Shown: positions 43,201 to 50,477 of the stretch, piece after piece
How the letters are laid out: each line of letters starts with the position of its first letter
How positions within the stretch are numbered: position 1 is the stretch's first letter
Assembly: GCF_008704395.1 (NCBI RefSeq)
Contig: NZ_CP023695.1
Span: 7,130,001-7,194,000 of the forward strand
Direction: 5' to 3'
Length of the DNA: 64,000 nt
Source of the DNA: Streptomyces alboniger
GTDB taxonomy: Bacteria > Actinomycetota > Actinomycetes > Streptomycetales > Streptomycetaceae
The notes under the pieces: generated by a model
Seen by the model: only the letters and a program-made list of their open reading frames with translations
What the model was told of the DNA's origin: nothing
The model's database searches: none
Program-made: the position numbers and the translations under genes

Positions 43201-43457
43201 CCGTCCACCTCGTGCCAGCGCTGCTCCCACGCACCGGCATCCCCACCGCAGGCCTGTGCATAAGCCAACGTGACCGGCAGGGACGGTAATCGCTCGCCGG
43301 CGGCGGCCCTCGACAGCGTGGCGACCGAGTAACCGGTGTGCCGCGCCATGACCCGGTACGTCGGACTCCCGGCCTCCTGACGCAGTTTGCGCAACTCGAA
43401 CGCGAAACGCTGGACCGGGCCCGCGGCCGGGTCCAGCGCGCCTTCGCGACGTCCCAT
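40212..43457 (-). CDS. XRE helix-turn-helix / STAND NTPase / WD40-repeat protein
   Basis: A 1081-residue protein. Residues about 10-75 are an XRE helix-turn-helix (YRVMARHTGYSVATLSRAAAGERLP). The STAND-type P-loop NTPase begins LARFEPGDEGLFFGREQLAA, with Walker A GASGSGKSS (Lys146) and Walker B TVVVVDQLEELF. The ATPase helical part ends in RERLRVHRRLTEAAEAWDELGREPGALYRG. One hydrophobic helix follows (LSVAAVLALIAGVVAW), then a C-terminal WD40-type propeller (GRTMITFSSGRVRIWDLDSHE, DGRLLAVGGGGTVQLWDTAS). This nSTAND1-WD40 design fits a ligand-sensing switch; related STAND proteins include defence and cell-death regulators. ATG 43457 gives proper spacing from GGGGG. Confidence 0.88.
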   Translation of the reverse strand: MGRREGALDPAAGPVQRFAFELRKLRQEAGSPTYRVMARHTGYSVATLSRAAAGERLPSLPVTLAYAQACGGDAGAWEQRWHEVDGERAAEPEHGDDARAPYRGLARFEPGDEGLFFGREQLAAQLGERVRDHRLVAVVGASGSGKSSLLRAGLIPALRKETSPDRRPSTIRILTPGPHPLSTHGELLTAGRGPGDTVVVVDQLEELFTLCADPAERAAFLDLLVSAADPGRRLRVLIAVRADFFGRCAEHHTLAAALRDDTLLVGPMSPAELRRAIVGPATATGLIVERELTARIIEDVKDKPGGLPVMSHALLETWRRRKGRALTLAAYQATGGIEGAIARTAEDLYTRLSARQADCARGILLRLITPGEGNPDTRRPAARAEIDLAGEQGEAALVLDRLACARLITLHEDTVDLAHEALITGWPRLRGWIERDRERLRVHRRLTEAAEAWDELGREPGALYRGSRLTTAEEQLATRELTPVERAFLAAGTAHRDQERHLAGRAARRLRRLRAALSVAAVLALIAGVVAWQRNKDGEQRLAEATSRHVASAAESMRYADPLTAMRLSVAAWRISPTLQARAALMGAMTQPEQDLFTAPGARTADEAQLSSDGRTMITFSSGRVRIWDLDSHEQTGAVRIGKHEDVSDISPDRRRLLLFSRTGWKLRDLASGTSTRLPDALSDARVGFGPNAHTLSLWSEEGRTGLWDLRRDRRLSRAEAARAMRSADRPNDWLSAVCTDSGQLELLEGSGGRRLRSTGRWASVVRLACGPRSTDADGLPPLVLPLHPARDTLMIVTDARIRTWNLATGKELPSVPRTGTRRSYHVASGGQFLVTVDDRNILVRRISDLANPVYRYPVKGRSIADVRLDPEREVIRYIERQAASASVARTLHVGDVLGPGWREDGPDDPAPDPGRSKLYGSRLTSVAVGPDSVDQVATGDETGWVTLWDRAVERRLSMFAGTAADAADAGGERPRPVSALAYSPDGRLLAVGGGGTVQLWDTASARPLGKGLLTAGDTARSLAFSGDGRTLTVRGAHTPPHTYPVDPGLVAEAVCERSGGGVPAADWKKHIPEVPYRKTC

Positions 43458-43488
43458 CGACATCCCCCGTGGACAACTCGCGTAAGAA

Positions 43489-43619
43489 GACAAAAGGCCA
43501 CCCTCGCACCCGTCAGAGGCCTCTGCAACGCGCCTGAGCAGCGCGTTTCAGCCTTTTGTCGTCCGCGATCAGCGACTCGGGCGTTTTGTTGCGCGCGGCG
43601 CGACAGGGCTGCGCAACAA
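43489..43619. promoter_or_regulatory. Palindrome-rich region between the STAND protein and the small secreted protein
   Basis: Four elements are present. GACAAAAGGC (43489-43498) and GCCTTTTGTC (43551-43560) are perfect inverted arms. Between them lie the palindrome AGAGGCCTCT (43515-43524) and the hairpin AACGCGC/GCGCGTT (43527-43533, 43541-43547). TTGTTGCGC/GCGCAACAA (43586-43594, 43611-43619) follows. The region could be a multi-operator control element or could fold as RNA. Confidence 0.55.
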
Positions 43620-43692
43620 CGAGCCGGCCGAGAAACCTGGTGCGTGCCGCCCCGGGTGTCCCTCCGGGGCGTAAACCGGACGAAGGAGAACC

Positions 43693-44088
43693 ATGCGCAT
43701 GCGTACCCGTACAAAGATCACTACGGCCCTTGCCGCGGGCACTCTGGCCGCAGGCCTGCTCGCCGGCAGCGCCGGTACGGCCTCGGCGGACGTCACTCCG
43801 AGGTCCTGCTACGGCAGCGCGAAGAACTTCAGCACCACGAACAAGGTGTGGCCGGCCTACCCCAACTGGGCCACCACCACGCCCAATTGCGCCGACGTGA
43901 ACGTCAAGGCGACGATCGGCGCGAACGTGACGGCCTGCTTCGACCAGGGTCCCGGGCGGCCGCACAAGTGCTACCCCCAGCGCTGGCTCTCGCAGGGCGT
44001 GTGGGACACGGCCGTGACCGATGTGTCCAACGGCAAGAAGTTCTACCTGAAGTTCGACCGCAACACGAGCGGCAAGATCGCCTACTGA
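43693..44088 (+). CDS. Small secreted four-cysteine protein, unknown function
   Basis: A 131-residue precursor with a clear Sec signal (TTALAAGTLAAGLLAGSAGTASA, cleavage after ASA-D), leaving about 100 residues. The mature chain has four cysteines (SCYGS, NCADV, ACFDQ, KCYPQ), probably two disulphides, and many aromatic and Asn/Lys residues. GAAGGAGAACC precedes ATG 43693, an excellent ribosome binding site suggesting high expression. I recognise no family. It diverges from the XRE-STAND-WD40 gene and ends at a strong hairpin. Confidence 0.8.
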   Translation: MRMRTRTKITTALAAGTLAAGLLAGSAGTASADVTPRSCYGSAKNFSTTNKVWPAYPNWATTTPNCADVNVKATIGANVTACFDQGPGRPHKCYPQRWLSQGVWDTAVTDVSNGKKFYLKFDRNTSGKIAY

Positions 44089-44111
44089 CGCCCGGAGCCC
44101 CAGTGACGCAC

Positions 44112-44150
44112 GGGGTGTTGCGCGGTCCTCAGGTGACCGCGCAACACCCC
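44112..44150 (+). terminator. Terminator after the small secreted protein
   Basis: A perfect 16-bp stem (44112-44127 with 44135-44150) around a 7-nt loop, without a long T tract. It lies 23 nt after the stop codon. Confidence 0.75.
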
Positions 44151-44267
44151 GGTAGGGGCAGAGGACGGACATGGGACGCGGCGCCGGCGAATCATACTGC
44201 GTCGGCCGATGGCCGAAGCTGCCCCCTGTCGGGTCACCGCTCCTGAGCGGCATGTTTGCATGTGCCC

Positions 44268-45884
44268 ATGATCGTTAATGCACAGCAAACCTCCCCGGCC
44301 CGGACGTACGTGGACCGCGTCCTGGAACACTGGCACGAGGACGAGGACGCCGAGGCGCTCGTCCAAGGTGCGCAGCGGCTGACCCGGGGAGAGGCTCGGC
44401 GGCGACTCTTCCGGCTGGGGCACGCACTGCGCCGGCAGGGGCTCGCGCCCGGTGACGGTGTGGGCCTGTTCCTGGCCAACCGCGTGGACTCCGTCCTGGT
44501 ACAGCTCGCCGTCCATCTCATCGGCTGCCGCGTCGTGTTCCTGCCGCCCGAGCCCGGCCCGAGTGAGCTGGCCGCGCTGGTCGAGCAGTCCCGGGCACGC
44601 GCCGTGGTCACCGACCCGCTCTTCGCGCGGCGGGCAGCCGACGCGGCAGGCCGCAGCAGCCACGCCCCCATGCTGCTCGGCCTCGGGCCCTGTGAGCAGC
44701 GGTGCGCGGACCTGCTGGCCCTCGCGGCCGAGTGCCCCGCGGAGCGCCCCGACGGCGTACCCGCCCCGGGAGCGGACGAAGCCGTCACGGTCCTCTACAC
44801 CGGCGGCACCCTGGGCCGCCCCAAGCTCGCCGCGCACAGCCACCGGCTGTACGCCACGCTCGTGGACCTGGCGGAGGACGACCCGCAGGAGTCCGGCCCC
44901 ACGGTCTTCCCGGCCATGGACCCGGAGACGGACCGGGTGCTCGCCGCCACCCTGCTCACCCACGGCAGCGGCCACCTCACGTCGATCCAGGCGCTGGTGA
45001 CGGGGGCCACCCTTGTCGTGCTGCCCGAGTTCGACGCGGGCGCGGCGCTCGCGGTGCTGCGCGAGGAGCGGATCACCGCCACCATGTTCGTACCGCCGAT
45101 GCTGTACGCGCTCCTCGATCACCCGGAGTGCGAGCCGGGCGCTCTGCCCGCGCTGCGGCGGATCGTCGTCGGCGGCGCGGCCTCCTCACCGAGCCGGCTC
45201 CAGCAGGCCGTCGAGGTCTTCGGGCCGGTGCTCAGCCAGGGCTACGGACAGTCGGAGGCGCTCGGCATCACCGCGTTCGGCGCGGAGGACCTCGCCGCGA
45301 AGGGAGCCGAGCGGCCCGAGCTCTGGCGCAGCTGCGGTCGCGCGATATCCGACGTCGAGATCGAGATCCGGGGCGAGGACAGCACGGAGGCGTTGCCCGC
45401 CAGGCAGGTCGGCGAGGTGTGCGTCCGGGGCGAGACGGTGATGCTCGGCTACTACGAGGACCCGTCGCGCACCGCGGAGGCGCTGCGCGACGGCTGGCTG
45501 CGCACGGGGGACATGGGCTACCTCGACGCCGAGGGCTACCTCTACCTCGTCGACCGGGCCAAGGACATCATCGTCACCGGCAGCACCAGCGACAACGTCT
45601 ACTCCCGGGTCCTGGAGGACTTCCTGCTCACGCTGCCCGGGGTGCGCAACGCGGCGGCGCTCGGCGTGCCGGACGAGGAGTACGGGGAGGCCGTGCAGAT
45701 CTTCCTGGCCACCGCCGAGGACACCGACGTCGATCCGGACACGGTCGGTGCGGCGGTGACCGCCGAGCTGGGAGAGCTGTACACGCCCCGCAGGACGGTC
45801 CTGCTCGACCGGCTACCGACGACCAAGGTCGGCAAGGTGGACAAGAAGGCGCTGCGCGCGGCGTGGACGAGCGCGGAGCGTTGA
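44268..45884 (+). CDS. AMP-binding (adenylate-forming) ligase
   Basis: A 538-residue enzyme of the acyl-CoA synthetase/NRPS A-domain superfamily. The P-loop reads VLYTGGTLGRPKLAAHS, altered from YTSGTTGxPKG. A5 is SQGYGQSEALG, A7 GWLRTGDMGYLD, the A8 hinge DRAKDIIVTGSTSDNVYSRVLED, and the A10 Lys is in LPTTKVGKVDKKAL. The Ser-to-Gly and Thr-to-Leu changes in the P-loop may lower activity or reflect a special substrate. It is transcribed alone. No carrier protein or condensing enzyme is nearby. ATG 44268 has no clear ribosome binding site; TTG 44256 and GTG 44262 are in frame. Confidence 0.87.
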   Translation: MIVNAQQTSPARTYVDRVLEHWHEDEDAEALVQGAQRLTRGEARRRLFRLGHALRRQGLAPGDGVGLFLANRVDSVLVQLAVHLIGCRVVFLPPEPGPSELAALVEQSRARAVVTDPLFARRAADAAGRSSHAPMLLGLGPCEQRCADLLALAAECPAERPDGVPAPGADEAVTVLYTGGTLGRPKLAAHSHRLYATLVDLAEDDPQESGPTVFPAMDPETDRVLAATLLTHGSGHLTSIQALVTGATLVVLPEFDAGAALAVLREERITATMFVPPMLYALLDHPECEPGALPALRRIVVGGAASSPSRLQQAVEVFGPVLSQGYGQSEALGITAFGAEDLAAKGAERPELWRSCGRAISDVEIEIRGEDSTEALPARQVGEVCVRGETVMLGYYEDPSRTAEALRDGWLRTGDMGYLDAEGYLYLVDRAKDIIVTGSTSDNVYSRVLEDFLLTLPGVRNAAALGVPDEEYGEAVQIFLATAEDTDVDPDTVGAAVTAELGELYTPRRTVLLDRLPTTKVGKVDKKALRAAWTSAER

Positions 45885-45992
45885 GCCTCTGAGCCGGTGA
45901 TTTCGCCTGGGGGTTCGCGCCGAGACCTGAGCCCCGGCTGTCGGACGCGAGCAGGGCTTCGAGTCGCCGCGCGATCCGCGGGTGCGGCCGAG

Positions 45993-46190
45993 TTACAGGT
46001 GCGCCGCGGTGATCCGCAGGGCGGCGGCGATGCCCTGTTCCGTCACAGCGCGGCCCGGAGCCTCAAGGCGGTACGTCTCCGCCGGCCTCCCGGGTGCCCG
46101 CCGGCCGCGCGGTGCGTCGTGGTGCCCGTGGGCCAGGGCGAGCAGCGCTTCCGGGTGCACTGCCGCCGGTAATTCCTCGTGATCACTCAT
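45993..46190 (-). CDS. Small hypothetical protein, 65 aa
   Basis: The frame starts MSDHEELPAAVHPEALLALAHGHHD and ends AAALRITAAHL. It has an acidic N-terminus, a His-rich middle and a helical C-terminus, with no signal peptide or known motif. It lies in the gap between the AMP ligase and the next plus-strand gene, where no better frame exists. Codon choice fits the genome but the call is tentative. Confidence 0.4.
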   Translation of the reverse strand: MSDHEELPAAVHPEALLALAHGHHDAPRGRRAPGRPAETYRLEAPGRAVTEQGIAAALRITAAHL

Positions 46191-46360
46191 CGGCCCATCA
46201 CGCGTGCGCGTCCTCGGCCGGTCCCGGGTGCGGCACGAACAGTCGGCCGTCCTCACGGGGCCCGCGGGCGGGCGGAGTGAAGCCGTGCACCTCATACGGC
46301 TTCCATCGACGGCTCGACGCACCATACTGGTCACGTCCTGATCGCCCACAGAACGACTCC

Positions 46361-47512
46361 ATGGCCAAGAACAGCACCTCCTCGACCACCGTCCCCGACA
46401 CCGCGTGGCTGGGGCGCGGGCGCCACCTCGGGCCCGAGCCCGAGCAGGATGTCCGGCGCAACCTGATCGCCCTCAAGGCGGCCGGGGTGCTCGACGACTT
46501 CCTGGACCTCGACCCCGTCGAGGCGGCCCGCTCCACCGTCCTGCACCCGCGGGACGAGACCGCGGACCCGGGCCCCTCGGCCCGCCGTCTCTTCGAGGCC
46601 CGCTGGCGCGTGGCCGACGACGTCACGGTCCGCGCGCAGCTGACCACGTACGACCCGGAGACCCGCCGCAAGGAGGGCGAGGGCGTCACCTGGGTCCTCG
46701 CCGCCGAGGCGGAGCGGGCGTGGGACGCGCGCTGGCCCTCGCCCGTCACCATGTTCTGGCCCGACAGCGACCGGGTCCCCTGGGACCACGACACCGTCGC
46801 GGACCTGCGCCTGCGGTCGACGAACCACCTGCCGAAGGACGACGACGAACTGCGCCACTTGCTGCGGGACTGCACCCGGCTCAGCTGGTTCATCCATGTC
46901 GTCGTGCACGAGGCGATGACGCCGGACGCGGCGGGGCAGCAGCCGGTCTCCACGTTCCTGCCGCCGAGCCTGCGGCACCGCGTGGTCGAGCACCGGGGCA
47001 CGCCGGAGCAGGCGCAGATCGCCGACTTCGCGATGAAGCGGGAGCTGAGCGTGCGGATGCCGCGCGGCGGCGCCGTCATCCTGCCCGTGGCGCCGCAGGG
47101 CCAGGAGTACGACGCCGAGCGTTTCACGGTCCGCAGCGTCTTTCTCGACGGCTCGGAACCGACCGAACTCCTCGAAAGGATCAAGGAGTTCGCCGCGCTG
47201 CCGCGCCCGCTGCCGGCCGACGCCGAGCGGGCCCTGACGCGGCTGCGCCAGGGCTGGCACCTCCTCACGCCGGACGAGGAGCTGGTGCACGCCCAGGCCA
47301 TGGTCGCCAAGTACGCCGAGGCGCTCGACGCCATGACGAAATCCCGTGACCTGTACCAGGAGGCGGCCGAGGCGGCGATGGCAGCGCTGAAGGAAGCGGG
47401 CGGCGGCGACGCCGGGTCCCGGCCGCCCGCGCCCGGGCCCGCCAAGCCGGAGGCCTCACCGCTGAGCGCCCTCACCAAGGCGTTCCATCGCTTCCGGGAC
47501 CCGAACAAGTAG
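46361..47512 (+). CDS. Conserved-looking cytoplasmic protein, unknown function
   Basis: A 383-residue soluble protein with no signal peptide or transmembrane helix. Notable parts are VRRNLIALKAAGVLDDFLDLDP near the N-terminus, a central region LRHLLRDCTRLSWFIHVVVHEAMTP, and LTRLRQGWHLLTPDEELVHAQAMVAKYAEAL leading to a helical C-terminus likely to form a coiled coil. The final about 40 residues are Pro/Ala-rich. I do not recognise a family. ATG 46361 is the first plausible start after a non-coding upstream stretch. Confidence 0.65.
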   Translation: MAKNSTSSTTVPDTAWLGRGRHLGPEPEQDVRRNLIALKAAGVLDDFLDLDPVEAARSTVLHPRDETADPGPSARRLFEARWRVADDVTVRAQLTTYDPETRRKEGEGVTWVLAAEAERAWDARWPSPVTMFWPDSDRVPWDHDTVADLRLRSTNHLPKDDDELRHLLRDCTRLSWFIHVVVHEAMTPDAAGQQPVSTFLPPSLRHRVVEHRGTPEQAQIADFAMKRELSVRMPRGGAVILPVAPQGQEYDAERFTVRSVFLDGSEPTELLERIKEFAALPRPLPADAERALTRLRQGWHLLTPDEELVHAQAMVAKYAEALDAMTKSRDLYQEAAEAAMAALKEAGGGDAGSRPPAPGPAKPEASPLSALTKAFHRFRDPNK

Positions 47513-47544
47513 AGCGCCGGTCCCGGAAGCCACGGTCACCTTGA

Positions 47545-47613
47545 GGTTCCCCAGTCACTGAAAAGTGCGTTCTTCCATGTCAGCGGCCACTCTCCTACGG
47601 TTCCCGAGTAACC
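47545..47613 (+). promoter_or_regulatory. Direct repeat upstream of the RidA gene
   Basis: GGTTCCCCAGTCAC (47545-47558) and GGTTCCCGAGTAAC (47599-47612) match at 12 of 14 positions, 54 bp apart. The second copy continues as GGTT...AACC dyad symmetry. They are candidate operator sites 40-110 bp upstream of the start codon. Confidence 0.4.
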
Positions 47614-47652
47614 AATGGAGAGCACGGACGACACGACGAGGAGGCCGGGACC

Positions 47653-48060
47653 ATGGCCATCACCCTGATGAACCCGAGCGGGCTGCCGGAGATCGACACC
47701 TACCGGCAGGTATCGACAGCGACCGGCTCGAAGCTCGTCTTCGTCGCCGGGCAGGTCGCCTGGGACGCCGAAGGGGCCACGGTCGGCGCGGGCGACCTCG
47801 CCGCGCAGGTCGAGCGGTGCTACCTCAACGTCGCCACCGCCCTCGCGGAGGCCGGCGCCACCTTCGACGACGTGGCGAAAGTGACCGTCTACGTCGTCGA
47901 CTGGACGCCCGACAAGATGCCGCTGTTCCTGGAAGGCGTCGCACGGGCGGCCGCGAAGCTCGGGGTCACGCCCGTGCCACCGGGCACGCTGGTGGGCGTG
48001 GCGGCGCTGGCCTCCTCCGAGCACCTGGTCGAGGTCGAGGCCACCGCGGTCATCGACTGA
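47653..48060 (+). CDS. RidA family enamine/imine deaminase-like protein
   Basis: A 135-residue protein of the RidA/YjgF/YER057c family, which forms trimers. It has LVFVAGQVAWDAEG, the central YLNVATALAEAGATFDDVAKVTVYV, and the C-terminal LVGVAALASSEHLVEVEATAVI. In true RidA a key Arg lies in the R(C/V)xxxxxVxxL stretch near residue 105. Here that region reads PPGTLVGVAALA, so the canonical Arg is absent. It may be an Rid3-Rid7-type member with different chemistry. AGGAGGCCGGGACC precedes ATG 47653. Confidence 0.87.
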   Translation: MAITLMNPSGLPEIDTYRQVSTATGSKLVFVAGQVAWDAEGATVGAGDLAAQVERCYLNVATALAEAGATFDDVAKVTVYVVDWTPDKMPLFLEGVARAAAKLGVTPVPPGTLVGVAALASSEHLVEVEATAVID

Positions 48061-48109
48061 TCCCGCCCGCGCCGCTCACGCCTTTACGTCCCTGCCGCCA
48101 GCGCCTTCC

Positions 48110-48149
48110 TTACGCCCTTACGCGCTTACGTCCTTACGTCCTTACGTCC
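48110..48149. repeat. Octamer tandem repeat TTACGTCC, five units
   Basis: Units TTACGCCC, TTACGCGC and three times TTACGTCC run head to tail. A further TTACGTCC lies at 48084-48091. The array sits between two convergent genes. Confidence 0.85.
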
Positions 48150-48158
48150 GCGCCGCCC

Positions 48159-49295
48159 TCACGTCGCCTGAGTGCGGCGCGCGCACTCCGCGACCATGGC
48201 GCTCAGGCTGCCCGTCCTATCCAGGAGCTCCCGCTGGACGCGGGCTCCGGTGCCGTGCTCCAGCAGGGTGGCGGTCCTCTTCCGGACCATGTCCAGGTCG
48301 CCGGCCTCCTCCAGGGCGTCCCGCACGTGATCCAGGAGCCCCGCCATCACCTCCCCGCAGGGCGCGGGCCGCATGGTCACGGGGTCCAGCAGGGAGTCCT
48401 CGAGGCCGGACCGAGCGGCCCGCCAGGCGGCGAGGCGCAGCAGGCTGACGTCGTGCGCGGGCGGCGGACTCCCCGCACGCCACTCCCGGGCGGCCGTCTC
48501 GACCAGCGCCCGCGCGAGGGCCGCGATCAGCACGGTGGTGGACGCCTCCAGGCACACGTCCGCGACCCTGATCTCGACGGTGGGGTAGCGGTGGGACAGT
48601 CGGGCGTCGAAGTAGATCATGCCGCGGTCGCGCAGCACGCCGGTGGCCACCATGTCCGTGACCTGCTCCTCGTACCGCGCGGCGGAACCGAAGATCTGCG
48701 TCGGGCCCGCCATCGGCCAGCGCCCCCACACCCGGCTGCGGTAGCTGCTGTACCGGCTGTCGTTGCCCTGCCAGTAGGGCGAGTTGGCGCTCAGCGCCAC
48801 CAGGGTCGAGAGCCACGGGCGGATCCGGTCGAGCACGGCCACGCCCTCGTCGTCCGACTCGACGGAGACATGGACGTGGCAGCCGCAGGTCAGCTGTTCC
48901 TGGGTGGTGAGCCCGAACTGCTCCTCCATCCACTGATAGCGGCTGCCCACGTTGACCGAGGGGCTGACGGGCAGGGGAGAGGTGGCGAGCGCGGCGACCG
49001 TCGCCCCCAGGTCGCCCGCGTGCCGTGCCGCCTCCGAGCGCCAGCGGACGATCTCCTCCATGAGGCTGTCCATGCCCGTCCGCGGCTGCGTGGCGAACTC
49101 CAGCTGCTGCCCCTGCAACTCCTTCTCGAACGTCTCCTCCTCGGGGTCGCGGTAGTCGTCCGCGTGCCGCTCGGCGCCGGCGGGACCTGCGGCGTCCTTG
49201 GCGGCCCGGGCCAGGACCGCCGAGGACAGGGCCCGGGGTTCGCCGCTCTCACGGTCGATGAGGAGAAGCTCCTCCTCCACTCCTACAGTGCGCAA
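48159..49295 (-). CDS. YbdK-type carboxylate-amine ligase (glutamate-cysteine ligase 2 family)
   Basis: A 378-residue enzyme of the GCS2 family. It begins RTVGVEEELLLIDRESGEPR with the metal-binding EEE motif. Further motifs are EKELQGQQLEFAT, CGCHVHVSVES and SRYSSYRSRVWGRWPMAG, followed by EIRVADVCLEASTT. The family ligates an amino acid to glutamate or another carboxylate with ATP. Members often have weak gamma-glutamyl-cysteine synthetase activity, and streptomycetes make mycothiol rather than glutathione, so the physiological product is uncertain. It is convergent with RidA. Confidence 0.9.
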   Translation of the reverse strand: MRTVGVEEELLLIDRESGEPRALSSAVLARAAKDAAGPAGAERHADDYRDPEEETFEKELQGQQLEFATQPRTGMDSLMEEIVRWRSEAARHAGDLGATVAALATSPLPVSPSVNVGSRYQWMEEQFGLTTQEQLTCGCHVHVSVESDDEGVAVLDRIRPWLSTLVALSANSPYWQGNDSRYSSYRSRVWGRWPMAGPTQIFGSAARYEEQVTDMVATGVLRDRGMIYFDARLSHRYPTVEIRVADVCLEASTTVLIAALARALVETAAREWRAGSPPPAHDVSLLRLAAWRAARSGLEDSLLDPVTMRPAPCGEVMAGLLDHVRDALEEAGDLDMVRKRTATLLEHGTGARVQRELLDRTGSLSAMVAECARRTQAT

Positions 49296-49437
49296 CCGAC
49301 ATCGCCTCTCTCAGTGCCATCTATGGGCGGCGGATGCCACCGTGGTCCAAGTACCCGGATGCCGGGCTCGCAGCGCTTTCGGTGGCCCGGGACCTGCCGG
49401 AGGTTTCAGCTGGAGCATTTCGGCAAACCGATGTTTT

Positions 49438-50403
49438 ATGGTGCAAATCGGCTACACAATGATGACTGAGCAGGCCGGGCCCCGCGCCCTGGTCGAGGAT
49501 CTGGTCGCCGCGGAGCGCGCGGGCTTCGACTTCTCCGTGACCTCGGACCACTACTTCCCCTGGCTCGATTCCCAGGGACACTCCCCTTATGCGTGGAGTG
49601 TGCTCGGCGCCGCCGCGCAGGCGACCTCGCGGATCCCGCTGATGACGTACGTGACCTGCCCGACGGTCCGCTACCACCCCGCCGTGGTGGCGCAGAAGGC
49701 GGCCACGATGCAGCTCCTGTCCGAAGGCCGCTTCCGGCTCGGCCTCGGCTCGGGCGAGAATCTCAACGAACACGTGGTCGGCGCGGGCTGGCCCTCCCCG
49801 CAGACCCGCCTCGACATGCTCGAAGAGGCGATCGAGATCATCCGCGCGCTCTTCGCCGGTGGGAACGTGAACCACCAGGGCACCCACTTCGACGTGTCGA
49901 ACGCCCGTCTGTGGGACCTGCCCGACGAGCTGCCGCCCATCGGTGTCGCGGTCTCCGGCGGCCGGTCCTGCGCCCTGGCCGGACGCCTCGCCGACCTGGT
50001 CATCGCGACCGAACCCAAGGCCGAGCTGCTCGACTCCTTCGACCGGCACGGCGGTGGCGGCAAGCCCCGCGTCGGCCAACTGCCCGTCTGCTTCGACACC
50101 GACAAGGACGCGGCGATCGCCCGCGCCCACGACCAGTTCCGCTGGTCCGTCGGCGGCTGGCCGGTCAACTCCGAGCTGCCGGGGCCCTCGGGCTTCGCGG
50201 GCGCCACCCAGTTCGTGACCCCGCAGGACATCGCGGAGCAGATCCCCTGCGGCGACAACGTCGACGACTTCGTCGAGGCCGTACGCCCCTTCGCCGAGGC
50301 GGGCTTCACGGAGGTCGCCCTCGTCCAGGTGGGCGGCGACCACCAGCGCCCCTTCATCGACTGGGCCGAGAAGAACCTGCTGCCCGCGTTGCGCGACCTC
50401 TGA
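49438..50403 (+). CDS. LLM-class F420-dependent oxidoreductase (G6PDH-like TIGR03557 group)
   Basis: A 321-residue luciferase-like TIM-barrel protein. It has IGYTMMTEQAGPRALVEDLV, FDFSVTSDHYFPWLDSQGHSPYAW, IPLMTYVTCPTVRYHPAVVAQKAATM and FRLGLGSGENLNEHVVG, very close to the F420-dependent glucose-6-phosphate dehydrogenase-related subgroup. It should bind deazaflavin F420 and oxidise or reduce an unknown substrate. ATG 49438 starts the conserved N-terminus. It is followed 74 bp downstream by a small acidic protein gene that may be co-transcribed. Confidence 0.9.
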   Translation: MVQIGYTMMTEQAGPRALVEDLVAAERAGFDFSVTSDHYFPWLDSQGHSPYAWSVLGAAAQATSRIPLMTYVTCPTVRYHPAVVAQKAATMQLLSEGRFRLGLGSGENLNEHVVGAGWPSPQTRLDMLEEAIEIIRALFAGGNVNHQGTHFDVSNARLWDLPDELPPIGVAVSGGRSCALAGRLADLVIATEPKAELLDSFDRHGGGGKPRVGQLPVCFDTDKDAAIARAHDQFRWSVGGWPVNSELPGPSGFAGATQFVTPQDIAEQIPCGDNVDDFVEAVRPFAEAGFTEVALVQVGGDHQRPFIDWAEKNLLPALRDL

Positions 50404-50477
50404 CGCACCGGATACCCGCGGCCCCCTCGGGTACCCGGGACCCCGTAAGGCACCAGCAACCACCGGAGAGAGTCAGC

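Noticed and set aside
39891..43289. A continuous plus-strand open frame of 1132 codons opposite the STAND/WD40 gene
   Set aside because: Composition is Gly/Arg/Pro-rich with no domain pattern. It is the mirror of strong coding bias in the minus-strand gene, which has clear motifs.
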